Assembly: GCF_014284255.1 (NCBI RefSeq)
Contig: NZ_JACOFV010000025.1
Span: forward strand, 1 to 39,924
DNA length: 39,924 nucleotides
From: Cognatundibacterium jejuense
Lineage (GTDB): Bacteria; Pseudomonadota; Gammaproteobacteria; Burkholderiales; Burkholderiaceae_D
Direction: 5' to 3'
Under the pieces are notes generated by a model. That model was not told the origin of the DNA and searched no databases. It saw only the letters and a list, made by a program, of their open reading frames with translations. The position numbers and the translations under genes were made by a program. Shown piece by piece: positions 8,104 through 18,493 of this stretch. Each line of letters starts with the position of its first letter. Position 1 is the stretch's first letter.

Positions 8104-9378
8104 TCAGGCTACTTTTTTCACTGTTGTTGGAACAGATGTTAAATGCGCTTCGGTATCAAGGCCATTTTCCCACTTCGCGATGACGGCTGCGGCGATGGAG
8201 TTACCCACCGCATTCGTTGCAGAGCGTCCCATGTCCAGGAATTGATCGACACCCATGATCAGCAACAAGCCAGCTTCAGGGATGTTGAATTGATTTAATG
8301 TCGCAGCAATCACGACCAGTGAAGCGCGTGGCACACCCGCCATACCTTTGGAGGTGACCATTAACAACAGCAGCATAGTGATCTGTGTGCTCATCGGTAA
8401 GTCGATGCCATATGCCTGAGCGATGAACAATACTGCAAACGTGCAATACATCATCGAACCATCGAGGTTGAACGAATAACCCATAGGCAATACAAAGCTG
8501 GAAATTTTACGTTTAACACCAAACTTATCGAGTGCATCCAGAATCTTAGGATAAGCAGCTTCAGAACTTGCAGTCGAGAACGCAACCAGGAAGGGTTCGC
8601 GAATTAATTGCATCAAACGGAAGATAGGTTTGCCGATGAAAGCAAAGCCAGCCAAAATCAGCAAACCCCACAAAATCGCCAGGCCGAAGTAGAAGCCTGC
8701 CATGAATTTTGCGAAAGTCACTAATACACCAAGACCCTGAGTTGTGATCACGGAAGCCATCGCAGCAAAGACGGCGATCGGCGCCAGATTCATGATGGCA
8801 CCAGTCATCTTCAACATGACGTGAGCCAGTTCATCGATCATGCCAGAGAGCTTCTTACCGGACTCACCAAGATTTGCTAAGGCAGAACCAAAGAAAATGG
8901 AAAAGATCACAATTTGCAAGATTTCATTATTTGCCATCGCCTCAATCGGAGATTTTGGGAACAAGTGGCTAATAAAATCTTTCAATGAAAACGCACTGGT
9001 TTTCAAATTGGTGCTTGCATTGACATCCGGCAGTGGCAAACCCAGATGAGTGCCTAATTGCAATGCGTTTGACAGTAACATACCGATAGTCAATGAGGCC
9101 AGGGAAGCAATAACAAACCAGCCCATCGCTTTAATACCAACGCGGCCAATTGTTTTCGTATCGCCAAGGTGAGCAATGCCAACGGTCAAGGTTGAGAATA
9201 CCAGCAAGGATATGATCATTTTGATGAGTCTTAAGAACACATCAGTAGCGATCGAAAAATATCCTGCCAGGTCTGTCATGAACTTGGTTGTTGCCCAGGT
9301 TTCATGGCATACATAGCCGACCGCGATACCCGCTACCATCGCTGCAAATATCATCGGGGTGGATGATGCTTTTTTCAT
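8104..9378 (-). CDS. proton/sodium-glutamate or dicarboxylate symporter (DAACS/SDF family, GltP-like)
   Basis: An inner-membrane secondary transporter of 424 residues, normal for the family. Family signatures are present: the serine-rich hairpin loop FSTASSEAAYPKIL, the GYSFNLDGS motif in the seventh membrane helix, the second hairpin region MVTSKGMAGVPRAS, and the substrate-binding MGVDQFLDMGRSATNAVGN. The spelling of these motifs is closer to GltP-type glutamate/aspartate carriers than to DctA, but substrate cannot be fixed by eye. ATG 9378 (MKKASSTPM) is chosen because GGAGGA lies right before it; the frame extends 13 codons upstream without a better signal. It is alone, with a long upstream gap and its own terminator. 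Confidence 0.92.
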   Translation of the reverse strand: MKKASSTPMIFAAMVAGIAVGYVCHETWATTKFMTDLAGYFSIATDVFLRLIKMIISLLVFSTLTVGIAHLGDTKTIGRVGIKAMGWFVIASLASLTIGMLLSNALQLGTHLGLPLPDVNASTNLKTSAFSLKDFISHLFPKSPIEAMANNEILQIVIFSIFFGSALANLGESGKKLSGMIDELAHVMLKMTGAIMNLAPIAVFAAMASVITTQGLGVLVTFAKFMAGFYFGLAILWGLLILAGFAFIGKPIFRLMQLIREPFLVAFSTASSEAAYPKILDALDKFGVKRKISSFVLPMGYSFNLDGSMMYCTFAVLFIAQAYGIDLPMSTQITMLLLLMVTSKGMAGVPRASLVVIAATLNQFNIPEAGLLLIMGVDQFLDMGRSATNAVGNSIAAAVIAKWENGLDTEAHLTSVPTTVKKVA

Positions 9379-9944
9379 AGTTCCTCCAATTTCATGCAGA
9401 CGGTGTTTCGTCCGCACCCTTCATTCAGTTTTTAAAAGCAAAAATTTTCAATTGATCTGGTCATTAATCTGCTGCGCATCGATATAGGTAACACCAGATT
9501 GTCGTAAAACGATGCGAAGAATTGAAAATTCTCAAAGGGATTCGGGCATGGCCGATATATCGAACATGCCAAATTAAGTACACCGAGACTTTTGATCTTT
9601 TTGTGTTTGCCAGTAAGGGCTATTTCAGTGTGTCTTCACTCGTCTTTAGCGCGTGTGTTTGGTATAGGCACAATGGGCTCGCATCATGGCACTAACAAAA
9701 AAAACGAAATATTAGGGAAAACCACAATTGCGCGTCACATTTTTGAATAAAATGCGGAAAAAAGATGTGTAGGGTGAAATAAATATTTAAATTGCTATTT
9801 ATTTTGGTAATAAATGTGGTTTTCTGAAGGGGAGATTGTTTTTATGGTGCAATTGTAAGAACCGCAAAAATTTGAAGACATGACTTGTTCTTTGGCTCAA
9901 ATCTGCTGGCTTTTGCTTAATAAATGCGTTGTCGTGCAAAAAGT
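9379..9944. other. intergenic region, 566 bases, without a supported gene
   Basis: AT-rich spacer between the SEC-C gene and the symporter gene, both leftward. It must hold the symporter promoter. I see an inverted repeat GGCATG (9545-9550) / CATGCC (9565-9570) and the mirrored segments AATTTTCAATT near 9443 and AATTGAAAATT near 9522, possible regulator sites, but no clear -35/-10 pair. Confidence 0.6.
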
Positions 9945-10838
<894 letters not shown>

Positions 10839-11366
10839 GTTTTTCGCGTCTGTAAGTAGAAAAATCAGGTGGGATGGATGAGAAAGAGTATATCAGTCTG
10901 CATCCAATTTAAGCGAAAAAAAGCGTAACCAAATATAGATAAAAGCTATATTCAGGTGTTGACATGCGTTTGTTTTTGGAAGTTTTCTTTTTTAAAATGG
11001 CTAGGGTTTGCTTGTGGCCTATGCAGGCGCAACGATTGAACAGGGGCAATCTTGAAATGTGAAGGCCTGTCTTTTTTGAAGAGGATTTGTTGACCTGATT
11101 TGGTTAGTTGTGGCTTTTAATTGGCACGAAATCGCGACACCTAACTCTGACTATGTTTAATTTGATTGGATGCGTCTTCAACTGTATCTAAGAAATTTCG
11201 CACAATGATGTTCATTTGAACCAGAGCGTTGCGGTTAATCCGCCCACATTGTTGGATTCTAATGATTATTGCAACACCAGAATGCGCGAACCTGATGGTT
11301 TGCGCATCTTGAGACTAAAAAGAAAGAAGTGTGATCTCTGTGGGATGTTGAGATCATAGAGGTGAA
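10839..11366. other. intergenic region, 528 bases, without a supported gene
   Basis: Lies between two leftward genes. It contains small inverted repeats (ATATAG / CTATAT near 10934-10952; ATGCGC / GCGCAT at about 11282-11307) and the weak terminator hairpin at 11332. No open frame has coding character or a ribosome binding site. Confidence 0.6.
11332..11356 (-). terminator. weak terminator after the hemerythrin-like gene
   Basis: TGATCTC / GAGATCA, 7-bp stem with an 11-base loop, just beyond the stop at 11367; on the minus strand a pyrimidine-rich tract (CACTTCTTTCTTTTT) follows. Confidence 0.5.
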
Positions 11367-11966
11367 TTATAAAGGATCTGCAATCCCTATCGGCGCCGGG
11401 CTGATATTGACTATCATTGAAAATAATTGTTCGTAACGATAGCGTTCACCAGCATCATCGAGCTGTTGGCGATTTTTAATGAAGGCCTGATCAACTTCTT
11501 GCCAGTCGTTGATGTTGAGGACTTGTTTCGCAATCGGGATAATCACTTTTTCCTCGGTTGTCATATGTGCATAATAAAATTTGACATATTGTTCAACAAG
11601 ATGATGAAAATGTGGGAAGGCTTCTGCACCAGTAAATTCATAACGAAGTAAAGCATCTTGCAATTGATGTGCAAGTAATTCACCTTTGCTATGTTGTTCG
11701 ATGAGAGCGTCTAACTCTGCGTCCAACTGGTGAGTGCGCTCTTTAATTTTTGCGAATAAAAATTTATCTTCTTTGGGATGATGGACTTTTTCCGGATATT
11801 CGCTGATGTAGTACAGCATAGCGCGGAAAACTTTCAGATCAGGAGCTGATCCGCCTTTTTCTATGCCACGTACAAAGTACAACATGCCTTGAATGACAGC
11901 GGATAAATGTTCGTGTTCGTGTTGAATAATGTCGACAGAGACAGGGTGGAAGTTACGTGTGGCCAT
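11367..11966 (-). CDS. hemerythrin-like (HHE cation-binding) protein
   Basis: A 199-residue all-helical protein with the metal ligand pattern of hemerythrin-like domains: His pair in IIQHEHEHLSAVI (helix A), HHPKEDKFLF (helix B), HFHHLVEQYVKFYYAHMTTEEKVIIP (helices C and D; quoted in part as HFHHLVEQY and HMTTEEKVI). Such proteins carry a non-haem di-iron centre and serve in oxygen or nitric-oxide sensing, storage or repair of iron-sulfur centres (family knowledge). ATG 11966 has GGAG 8 bases upstream. The upstream FNR-type promoter suggests induction under low oxygen or by nitric oxide. It is a single gene and length is typical for the DUF438-free, single-domain form. Specific function (YtfE/RIC-like or other) is inference. 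Confidence 0.9.
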   Translation of the reverse strand: MATRNFHPVSVDIIQHEHEHLSAVIQGMLYFVRGIEKGGSAPDLKVFRAMLYYISEYPEKVHHPKEDKFLFAKIKERTHQLDAELDALIEQHSKGELLAHQLQDALLRYEFTGAEAFPHFHHLVEQYVKFYYAHMTTEEKVIIPIAKQVLNINDWQEVDQAFIKNRQQLDDAGERYRYEQLFSMIVNISPAPIGIADPL

Positions 11967-11996
11967 GAATAGTCTCCAAAATAGTCTTCAAATTGT

Positions 11997-12045
11997 TTCT
12001 TTAAATGTACTCCTCTAATACCAAAGTGTTTTTGATGCGTATCAA
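11997..12045 (-). promoter_or_regulatory. FNR/CRP-family box and class II promoter of the hemerythrin-like gene
   Basis: TTGAT-GCGT-ATCAA (12032-12045) is a perfect FNR/Anr consensus palindrome. A TACATT -10 box lies at 12004-12009 on the minus strand, predicting a start near 11997, which puts the palindrome centre at -41.5. That is exactly the class II activator position. The leader would be about 30 bases with GGAG before ATG 11966. The regulator itself (FNR, Dnr or NnrR type) is not in the window. Confidence 0.85.
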
Positions 12046-12105
12046 AGAATGTTTTTGGCACTAATGGCTAGTTGTTGCTGTCTGGACGAATATTGGTATC
12101 AAACG

Positions 12106-12146
12106 AAAAATCCCCGCTGCACGTACAATGCACAGCGGGGATTTTT
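12106..12146 (-). terminator. terminator of the M3 oligopeptidase gene
   Basis: AAAAATCCCCGCTG / CAGCGGGGATTTTT, a 14-bp perfect stem with a 13-base loop, 54 bases beyond the stop at 12200. Flanking A and T tracts make it usable on both strands. Confidence 0.9.
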
Positions 12147-12199
12147 ATGTAAATCGCAAAATTGGACTTGTGCGAACTACTTTTTTCAGTGCAAAGATT

Positions 12200-14065
12200 T
12201 TACTTGCGCTTGGCGAGGATTGCCTCGATTTGATCCATAATGGTGTTCATACGTTTAAACACCGCTTGATATGGCGCAGGTGAAGCCAGATCGACACCAG
12301 CATTTTTGACCAGATCATACGGATAAGCTGAAGCGCCTGCTTTTAAAATGTTCAGATACTTGTCACGCGCACCAGGCTCACCTTTGAGAATTTCGTCGGC
12401 AAACATTGATCCCGCAGCAATTGAAGTTGCATATTGAAATACGTAGAAACGATTGTAGAAGTGCGGAATGTAAGCCCATTCAACCGCATAGGTGTCATCG
12501 ATTTTCATGACACCTTCTTTGTCGCCGTGGTAACGTTTCAGAATGTCACCGTAAATTTTGCTCAGACCTTCGCCAGTCAACGATTCGCCTTTGTCGACGC
12601 GAGCATGAACTTCACGTTCGAAATCAGCAAACATCGCTTGACGGAAGAAGGTGCCACGCAGGTTTTCCAGTGCGGAACCCAGATACAACAAGCGTTCATC
12701 GTCGGTCTTGGCGATTTTTAACATGTGGTCGAGTAAGAAGACCTCGTTTGTCGTCGATGCAATTTCTGCCGTAAAGGTTGGGTAATCAGAATTCAGGAAA
12801 GACTGGTTTTTGTTTGCCAGATACGAGTGCATGGCATGACCCCACTCGTGTCCCAATGTCGAGACTGACTCATAGTCGTCATTGTAATTCAGCAGCAAAT
12901 ACGGATGCACGTCGTAAGCAGTGCCAGACATGTAGGCGCCGGAGCGTTTGTGTGGACGAGGGTACACGTCCATCCAACGTTCAGTCGTGGCTTTTGTCAT
13001 TGCTGCGACATAGTCTTCACCTAAAGGCTTCACTGACGCCAGCATCAGTTTGACACCGTCTTCGATCGGATAGTGATAATTGCCGGTGACCAAAGCGGGG
13101 TAGATGTCGTAATAGCGCAAGTCACTCACGCCCAACATTTTTGCACGCAATTGGAAATAGCGATGCAAGGTCGGCAAATTGGCTTGAGTCTGACTGACTA
13201 AGGTGTCATAGACAGCACGTGGCAGGTCGTTGCCATCCAAAGCGCTGGTCAGCGAGTCGGGGTAGTTGCGTACCTTGGCATAGGCGGAATCTTTTTTCAA
13301 CTGTTCATAAAACGTCACGCCATAGCTACGTTCAAATTCTTTCCATTTACCCCAGAATGCATCAAATACGAGTTTGCGGTCGGCACGATTGCCTGATGCA
13401 CGGTATTTGGTGTAAGCCGATTGATCGATCACTACTTCTTCGCCATTAGATAATTTAAGCTTAGGCCAAGGCATATCGGCATTGGATAAGGTTGCATAGA
13501 CTGCGCTAGCGGCATTGGTTGCCATGCCGAATGTAGCAACCAGTTCCTCACCTTTTTTGTCTAAAGTATGTTTCGAGCCGCGCAGGATATCATGCAAATA
13601 AAACGCATACCCTGCCAGCGATTTGTCGCGTGCCAGGAACGCGTCTATTTTCTTTTGACCTAATGTGAGTAATTCCGGGCGCAGGAAAGAACTGGCGGAT
13701 TCAACTTTGCTGCCGAGAATTTCTGCACTTTGTGCTATATCCTGGCCTGCATTGTTGCCGGTATCCTGGTCACGATATTGGGCTGCATAGTTTGCTAGGC
13801 GTGCGTATCGTTTAAGGATGTCGTTGGTGAGATCCAGGCATTCTTTGAATTGTTTCGCATTGCTACCGAGGTGACCACTGCATTTTTCAAGTTGAGTTAA
13901 TTGGGTTTCCAGATGTTTGGCATCCTTGTCCCATGCCGCACGATCCATATACAAATCCTTGAGATTCCACTGATTTGCTTCAATGTCATTCGGAAGATTT
14001 GCGTAACTATAGCCAGGGATGGAAAAAGCCAGCGCCAGTAAACCGGCAATCAATGTACGTTTCAT
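12200..14065 (-). CDS. exported oligoendopeptidase F (M3B family zinc peptidase)
   Basis: A 621-residue zinc metallopeptidase that cleaves short peptides. The zinc motif is GHEWGHAMHS, with the downstream glutamate in the TAEIASTTNEVFLLDHM region. PepF-type segments such as SGAYMSGTAYDVHPYLLLNY and EWAYIPHFYNRFYVFQYATS are present. The first ~23 residues are a Sec signal peptide (KR, hydrophobic AGLLALAFSI, then SYA before NLP), so the enzyme should act in the periplasm or outside, whereas most PepF proteins are cytoplasmic. ATG 14065 starts directly with that signal, which supports the start. Single gene with its own terminator. Confidence 0.92.
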   Translation of the reverse strand: MKRTLIAGLLALAFSIPGYSYANLPNDIEANQWNLKDLYMDRAAWDKDAKHLETQLTQLEKCSGHLGSNAKQFKECLDLTNDILKRYARLANYAAQYRDQDTGNNAGQDIAQSAEILGSKVESASSFLRPELLTLGQKKIDAFLARDKSLAGYAFYLHDILRGSKHTLDKKGEELVATFGMATNAASAVYATLSNADMPWPKLKLSNGEEVVIDQSAYTKYRASGNRADRKLVFDAFWGKWKEFERSYGVTFYEQLKKDSAYAKVRNYPDSLTSALDGNDLPRAVYDTLVSQTQANLPTLHRYFQLRAKMLGVSDLRYYDIYPALVTGNYHYPIEDGVKLMLASVKPLGEDYVAAMTKATTERWMDVYPRPHKRSGAYMSGTAYDVHPYLLLNYNDDYESVSTLGHEWGHAMHSYLANKNQSFLNSDYPTFTAEIASTTNEVFLLDHMLKIAKTDDERLLYLGSALENLRGTFFRQAMFADFEREVHARVDKGESLTGEGLSKIYGDILKRYHGDKEGVMKIDDTYAVEWAYIPHFYNRFYVFQYATSIAAGSMFADEILKGEPGARDKYLNILKAGASAYPYDLVKNAGVDLASPAPYQAVFKRMNTIMDQIEAILAKRK

Positions 14066-14449
14066 GGGGTCTCCGAGGGCAATTTGGGGGCGCTGCTTTT
14101 CGCATTATAGGGATAGGCATTTGTCGTTTTAACGTTTGCCGGATCACGTTTGTTACGAAAAATAGAGCGCTACGAAAGCCCTTAATTAATTGTTGAAAGA
14201 CCAAAAATATACAGCGAAACCCACACGAATGAAGTACTTTTATAGTGTTTAAATTTAAAATTAATTCAATTCAAAAGAATCTTTGGTTTTGAAGTGCTTT
14301 GCTAGCTTTTCTACGATTTTGTTGTGTTGTATTGCGAATTTCTTTGGTTCGATTGCGGTAATTTTATTCACAAGTGTTGTTCATCAACGTCTTGGCGTCG
14401 TGGCAAGCGTTTCGAGTACAATCGATTTATCTTGTTTTCTGGAGACAAT
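14066..14449. other. intergenic region, 384 bases, divergent promoters
   Basis: Between leftward pepF-like and rightward transporter genes. AT-rich, with no coding signal; it should hold both promoters, but no confident -35/-10 pair stands out. Confidence 0.5.
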
Positions 14450-15409
14450 ATGCAGCGCCCACGTTTTTTGCCCGATAACATGACTTTACTTTTGCTCGGC
14501 GTTATTTTGATCGCCAGTTTTTTTCCGGCGCGTGGTGCTGTGGCGGAGGTCTTTGAGCAATTGTCGGTCTGGATGATTGCACTGCTCTTTTTTATGCATG
14601 GCGCGAAGCTTTCGCGTGAAGCGGTGATTTCGGGTCTGACGCACTGGCGCTTGCATTTGCTGGTGTTGTTGGTGACCTTTGTTGCCTTTCCGGTTCTGGG
14701 CTTGCTTCTCAAGCCTGCATTGCTGCCAATACTGACGCCGGATTTGTATGTCGGCATTTTATTTCTATGCATGTTGCCTTCAACGGTGCAATCCTCAATC
14801 GCCTTTACATCGGTTGCTCGCGGGAATATTTCTGCTGCAGTTTGCAGTGCCTCAGCCAGTAATTTGCTCGGTATTTTTATCACGCCCTTGTTGGTTAGTT
14901 TGTTGCTTAAGACTCAGGGGGAAGGGCATTCATCCATGGATGCAATATTCAATATTGTGTTGCAGTTGCTACTGCCTTTTGTTCTGGGGCAGTTGGCGCG
15001 TCCATTTTTGCAGGCCTGGATTACCCGTCATGCGCAAGTCTTAAAAATGGTCGATCAGAGTTCCATATTATTGGTGGTATTTGTTGCTTTTAGCGCAGCG
15101 GTGGTGCAGGGATTGTGGGCGCAAGTGCCAAAAATGATGTTGCTAAGTATCTTGGGTGTGAGCGCGGTGATGTTGGCGCTGATTATGGGTTTGACGATGT
15201 TTGTCAGCCGCCGCCTGGGTTTTAGCAAAGAAGACGAGATCACCATCGTGTTTTGCGGCTCAAAAAAGAGCCTCGCCAGTGGCGTACCGATGGCCAAAGT
15301 CTTGTTTTCCAGTGGATCTGTTGGTATGGTATTGTTACCATTAATGTTATTCCATCAATTGCAACTGATGGTTTGTGCGGTTCTTGCTCAACGTTACGCC
15401 AAACGATAG
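14450..15409 (+). CDS. bile acid:sodium symporter family (YfeH/SBF-like) transporter
   Basis: A 319-residue inner-membrane protein with about nine hydrophobic helices. It matches the YfeH-type branch of the bile acid:sodium symporter fold: [12 protein letters not shown] after helix 2, [19 protein letters not shown] in the first crossing region, and [18 protein letters not shown] in the second. Substrates of this branch are not settled. ATG 14450 ([10 protein letters not shown]) follows GGAGA at 7 bases; an upstream ATG 14324 in frame would add a Cys/Trp-rich stretch unlike the family. It lies 10 bases before hydroxypyruvate isomerase and is probably co-transcribed, suggesting import of a small organic acid (inference). 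Confidence 0.88.
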   Translation: MQRPRFLPDNMTLLLLGVILIASFFPARGAVAEVFEQLSVWMIALLFFMHGAKLSREAVISGLTHWRLHLLVLLVTFVAFPVLGLLLKPALLPILTPDLYVGILFLCMLPSTVQSSIAFTSVARGNISAAVCSASASNLLGIFITPLLVSLLLKTQGEGHSSMDAIFNIVLQLLLPFVLGQLARPFLQAWITRHAQVLKMVDQSSILLVVFVAFSAAVVQGLWAQVPKMMLLSILGVSAVMLALIMGLTMFVSRRLGFSKEDEITIVFCGSKKSLASGVPMAKVLFSSGSVGMVLLPLMLFHQLQLMVCAVLAQRYAKR

Positions 15410-15419
15410 GGAGTGTGTG

Positions 15420-16208
15420 ATGCCAAAATTTGCAGCCAATCTGAGCATGATGTATCAGGAGGTTGATTTTCTGAGTCGTTTCGAGGCGGCAGCAAAAGAC
15501 GGCTTTAAAGGCGTAGAGTTTTTATTTCCTTACGAACATACCGCAGCGGAAATTCGCAATCAGTTGGATGCACATGGTTTGCAGCAAGTGATGTTTAATG
15601 CGCCGCCCGGCAATTGGGCTGCGGGCGAACGAGGGATTGCCTCTTTGCCCGGACGCGAGGATGAGTTTAAGCGCTCATTTGATCTGGCTTTGCAATACGC
15701 CAAGGTGTTGGGTAACCGACATATTCATGTGATGGCCGGACTGATCGACCCCGAACAAGATAGGGAGAGGCATCGCGCCGTCTACTTGCGTAATCTTGCC
15801 TATGCGGCCTTAGTGGCATCTCGGGAAGGTCTCACTATTTTGATCGAACCCATCAATAACCGCGATATGCCCGGCTATTTTCTCAATTACCAGCATCAGG
15901 CACAGGAAATTTGTGAGGAGCTTGATATCGGACATTTGCAGGTGCAATTTGATATTTACCATTGCCAGATCATGGAAGGTGATATCACTGCTAAGCTAAA
16001 ACGCGATATGCTACGTTCGCATGCAGGTATTGGTCACATACAAATTGCAGGTGTGCCGAACCGTCACGAACCCAGTGATGGCGAGCTGAATTACCCGTAT
16101 CTATTTAAACTACTTGATCAATTGGGCTATGAGGGTTGGCTTGGTTGTGAGTACCGGCCAAGGGCGGGAACGTCTGAGGGCCTGGGGTGGTTGAGACCGT
16201 ATTTGTAG
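15420..16208 (+). CDS. hyi: hydroxypyruvate isomerase
   Basis: A 262-residue TIM-barrel protein of the xylose-isomerase-like fold, Hyi family. It interconverts hydroxypyruvate and tartronate semialdehyde in glyoxylate metabolism. Family segments: [21 protein letters not shown] at the start (quoted in part), [24 protein letters not shown] carrying one metal-binding glutamate, [13 protein letters not shown], and [16 protein letters not shown] with the second glutamate. ATG 15420 is preceded by GGGAG. Glyoxylate carboligase and tartronate semialdehyde reductase, its usual partners, are not in this window; the partner here is a membrane transporter. Confidence 0.93.
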   Translation: MPKFAANLSMMYQEVDFLSRFEAAAKDGFKGVEFLFPYEHTAAEIRNQLDAHGLQQVMFNAPPGNWAAGERGIASLPGREDEFKRSFDLALQYAKVLGNRHIHVMAGLIDPEQDRERHRAVYLRNLAYAALVASREGLTILIEPINNRDMPGYFLNYQHQAQEICEELDIGHLQVQFDIYHCQIMEGDITAKLKRDMLRSHAGIGHIQIAGVPNRHEPSDGELNYPYLFKLLDQLGYEGWLGCEYRPRAGTSEGLGWLRPYL

Positions 16209-16292
16209 GAAGTAGCTTTCGTCCGTATGGTGGCGATGAGCAGTTTCATCGTCGTGTAGGGATAATTCCCGCTCTAAAAAAAATACGCCCGC

Positions 16293-16324
16293 CGATCCCT
16301 CTCCCGCTTGCGGGGGAGGGATCG
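16293..16324. repeat. palindromic intergenic element (CCCTCTCCCGC-type)
   Basis: CGATCCCTCTCCCGC, loop TTGC overlap, GGGGGAGGGATCG: a 13-15 bp stem with one mismatch between two convergent genes. Palindromes of this wording occur scattered in many bacterial genomes and can act as transcription stop signals. No T-run follows, so terminator activity is uncertain. Confidence 0.75.
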
Positions 16325-16333
16325 TTGGTACTT

Positions 16334-17359
16334 TTATTCCGGGCTGACCTGCAAAATCAATTTGCCGAAATTTTTACCATCAAACAGCATCATCAAGGTA
16401 TCAGGGAAAGTCTCTATCCCTTGAACAATATCTTCGCGCGTCTGGAATTTGCCTTCGGCCATCCATTTGCCCATTTCGGCAACTGCTTCAGCATAGCGTG
16501 CTGCATAATCAAAAACGACTATGCCTTCCATACGAGCACGATTGACCAGCAGGGATAAGTAGTTGGCAGGGCCTTTGACTGGGGTAGTATTGTTGTATTG
16601 AGAAATTGCACCGCAGATGATGATGCGGGCTTTCATGTTGATGCGCGTGAGTACGGTATCGAGAATCTCGCCGCCAACATTATCAAAATAGACGTCAACG
16701 CCGTTCGGGCAGTGTTCTTTCAAGCCATCGCGGACTGAGCCAGATTTGTAATCTATGCAGGCATCAAAACCAAGTTCATTGACGACAAAATCACATTTGT
16801 CTTTACCGCCTGCGATGCCTACGACGCGGCAGCCTTTTTGTTTTGCGACCTGACCTACGGTTTGTCCGACAGCACCAGCAGCACCGGATACCACGACGGT
16901 TTCACCCGCTTTGGGTTGGCCAACATCAAGCAGGCCAAAGTACGCTGTCATGCCTGGCATACCCAAGGCATTTAAGAATTTTGGTAAAGGTGCAAGGCGT
17001 GGATCAATTTTATAGAAAGCCGCTGTTTTATCGTTGGCGGCACCTACCCAATATTTCTGTACACCTGTACCACCAGAGACATAATCACCGACTGCAAATT
17101 TAGGTGATTTAGAAGCGATGACTTTACCAATGCCGCCAGCTCGCATGACTTCATCAATCGCAACTGGGCGTATATATGACTTACCTTCGTTCATCCAACC
17201 GCGCATTGCCGGATCGAGCGACAGGTAAATGGTTTGTACCAAAATTTCTCCATCGGCGATCTCGCGTACTGCTTCAGAGGTAAACGACCAATCACTGTGT
17301 TTTGGTGTCCCGACAGGGCGGGCGGCGAGGCGATATTGCTGATTCATTATTGTTGTCAT
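16334..17359 (-). CDS. NADP-dependent oxidoreductase, MDR superfamily (CurA/leukotriene B4 dehydrogenase-like)
   Basis: A 341-residue zinc-free medium-chain reductase. The N-terminal GroES-like domain has LVQTIYLSLDPAMRGWM, typical of the prostaglandin reductase/CurA group. The NADP-binding Rossmann motif is SGAAGAVGQTVGQVAKQKGC, then GIAGGKDKCDF and DVYFDNVGGEILD. Members reduce the double bond of alpha,beta-unsaturated ketones or aldehydes; the physiological substrate is unknown. AAGGAG lies 6-7 bases before ATG 17359 (MTTIMNQQYRL). It is a single gene convergent with hyi. Confidence 0.92.
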   Translation of the reverse strand: MTTIMNQQYRLAARPVGTPKHSDWSFTSEAVREIADGEILVQTIYLSLDPAMRGWMNEGKSYIRPVAIDEVMRAGGIGKVIASKSPKFAVGDYVSGGTGVQKYWVGAANDKTAAFYKIDPRLAPLPKFLNALGMPGMTAYFGLLDVGQPKAGETVVVSGAAGAVGQTVGQVAKQKGCRVVGIAGGKDKCDFVVNELGFDACIDYKSGSVRDGLKEHCPNGVDVYFDNVGGEILDTVLTRINMKARIIICGAISQYNNTTPVKGPANYLSLLVNRARMEGIVVFDYAARYAEAVAEMGKWMAEGKFQTREDIVQGIETFPDTLMMLFDGKNFGKLILQVSPE

Positions 17360-17620
17360 GCTGTCTCCTTGTTGTAGATGAAGGTTTGAGTCGTGGATGA
17401 AATGCCAATTTTTCTATCTTTTGCTGCTGAACGATGACTATACATTAATTAGAACGTTCGTGCTTTTTATTGGGAAGTTATCTCGAAACACGTTGTATGC
17501 TGAATTGTGCTCCGGAACGTGCGACAATAGTCAGTTAAATTTTTCGCTTTCATCCCGAAAATACCAAATTAAATTTGTTTTTCATTCCAAATAAAGGTTT
17601 TTTGGATAGATGTTAATTTT

Positions 17621-18493
17621 ATGATACGACAACCAGAATATATCCTCACTTTATCCTGTCCTGATCAGCGTGGCATTGTTCACAGTGTATCGGGCTTTTT
17701 GGCGCAGCATGGCTGCAACATTATTGATTCCGCACAATTTGGTGATGCGCAATCGGCGACGTTTTTTATGCGCGTGCATTTTGCCGTCGAAGACTCTTCG
17801 ATCAGCGACGCCGCTTTGCGTGAAGAGTTTGCAGCTCTCGGGGCTGGCATGCAGATGAGCTGGCAGTTGCATGACGCACATCACAAGCCGCGCGTGATGT
17901 TGATGGTGTCCAAAATTGGCCATTGCCTCAATGATTTGTTGTTCCGCTACAAGAGTGGTTTGTTGCCAGTGGAGATCAAAGCCATTGTTTCTAATCACAC
18001 TGATTTTTACCAGTTGGCGGCCAGCTACAATATCCCATTTCATCATTTTCCTTTGGCAGCTGGTGCAGCACCTGAAGCCAAGCAGGCGCAAGAGCAAAAG
18101 ATTTTGGATATTGTCGAGGCCAATGATATCGAGTTAGTAGTACTGGCGCGTTATATGCAAATTTTGTCACCAGCGATGTGCGATGCGTTACGTGGAAAAG
18201 CGATCAATATTCATCATTCGTTTTTGCCGAGCTTTAAAGGTGCTAAGCCGTACTATCAGGCGCACGAACGTGGCGTAAAGCTGATTGGTGCGACGGCGCA
18301 TTTTGTCACTGGTGATCTGGATGAGGGGCCAATTATTGAGCAAGATGTTGAACGCGTCGATCATGCGATGGAGCCTGAGACGCTGACAGCAATTGGTAGG
18401 GATGTGGAATGTGTGGTTTTGGCGCGTGCAGTGAAATGCTTTGTCGAACACCGTATTTTGTTAAATGGTCATAAAACGGTGGTATTCAAATAA
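17621..18493 (+). CDS. purU: formyltetrahydrofolate deformylase
   Basis: This 290-residue enzyme hydrolyses 10-formyltetrahydrofolate to formate and tetrahydrofolate, balancing one-carbon pools and supplying formate. An N-terminal ACT domain (YILTLSCPDQRGIVHSVSGF) is followed by a formyltransferase-fold domain with NIHHSFLPSFKGAKPYYQAH, GATAHFVTGDLDEGPII and the catalytic Asn, His and Asp of these motifs. ATG 17621 is the family start; its ribosome binding site is weak. The stop overlaps the next gene by one base (TAATG), so the two are translationally coupled. Confidence 0.96.
   Translation: MIRQPEYILTLSCPDQRGIVHSVSGFLAQHGCNIIDSAQFGDAQSATFFMRVHFAVEDSSISDAALREEFAALGAGMQMSWQLHDAHHKPRVMLMVSKIGHCLNDLLFRYKSGLLPVEIKAIVSNHTDFYQLAASYNIPFHHFPLAAGAAPEAKQAQEQKILDIVEANDIELVVLARYMQILSPAMCDALRGKAINIHHSFLPSFKGAKPYYQAHERGVKLIGATAHFVTGDLDEGPIIEQDVERVDHAMEPETLTAIGRDVECVVLARAVKCFVEHRILLNGHKTVVFK

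Noticed and set aside
17397..17594. 65-codon plus-strand frame before purU
   Set aside because: No ribosome binding site and no recognisable features; it is AT-rich upstream sequence of purU.
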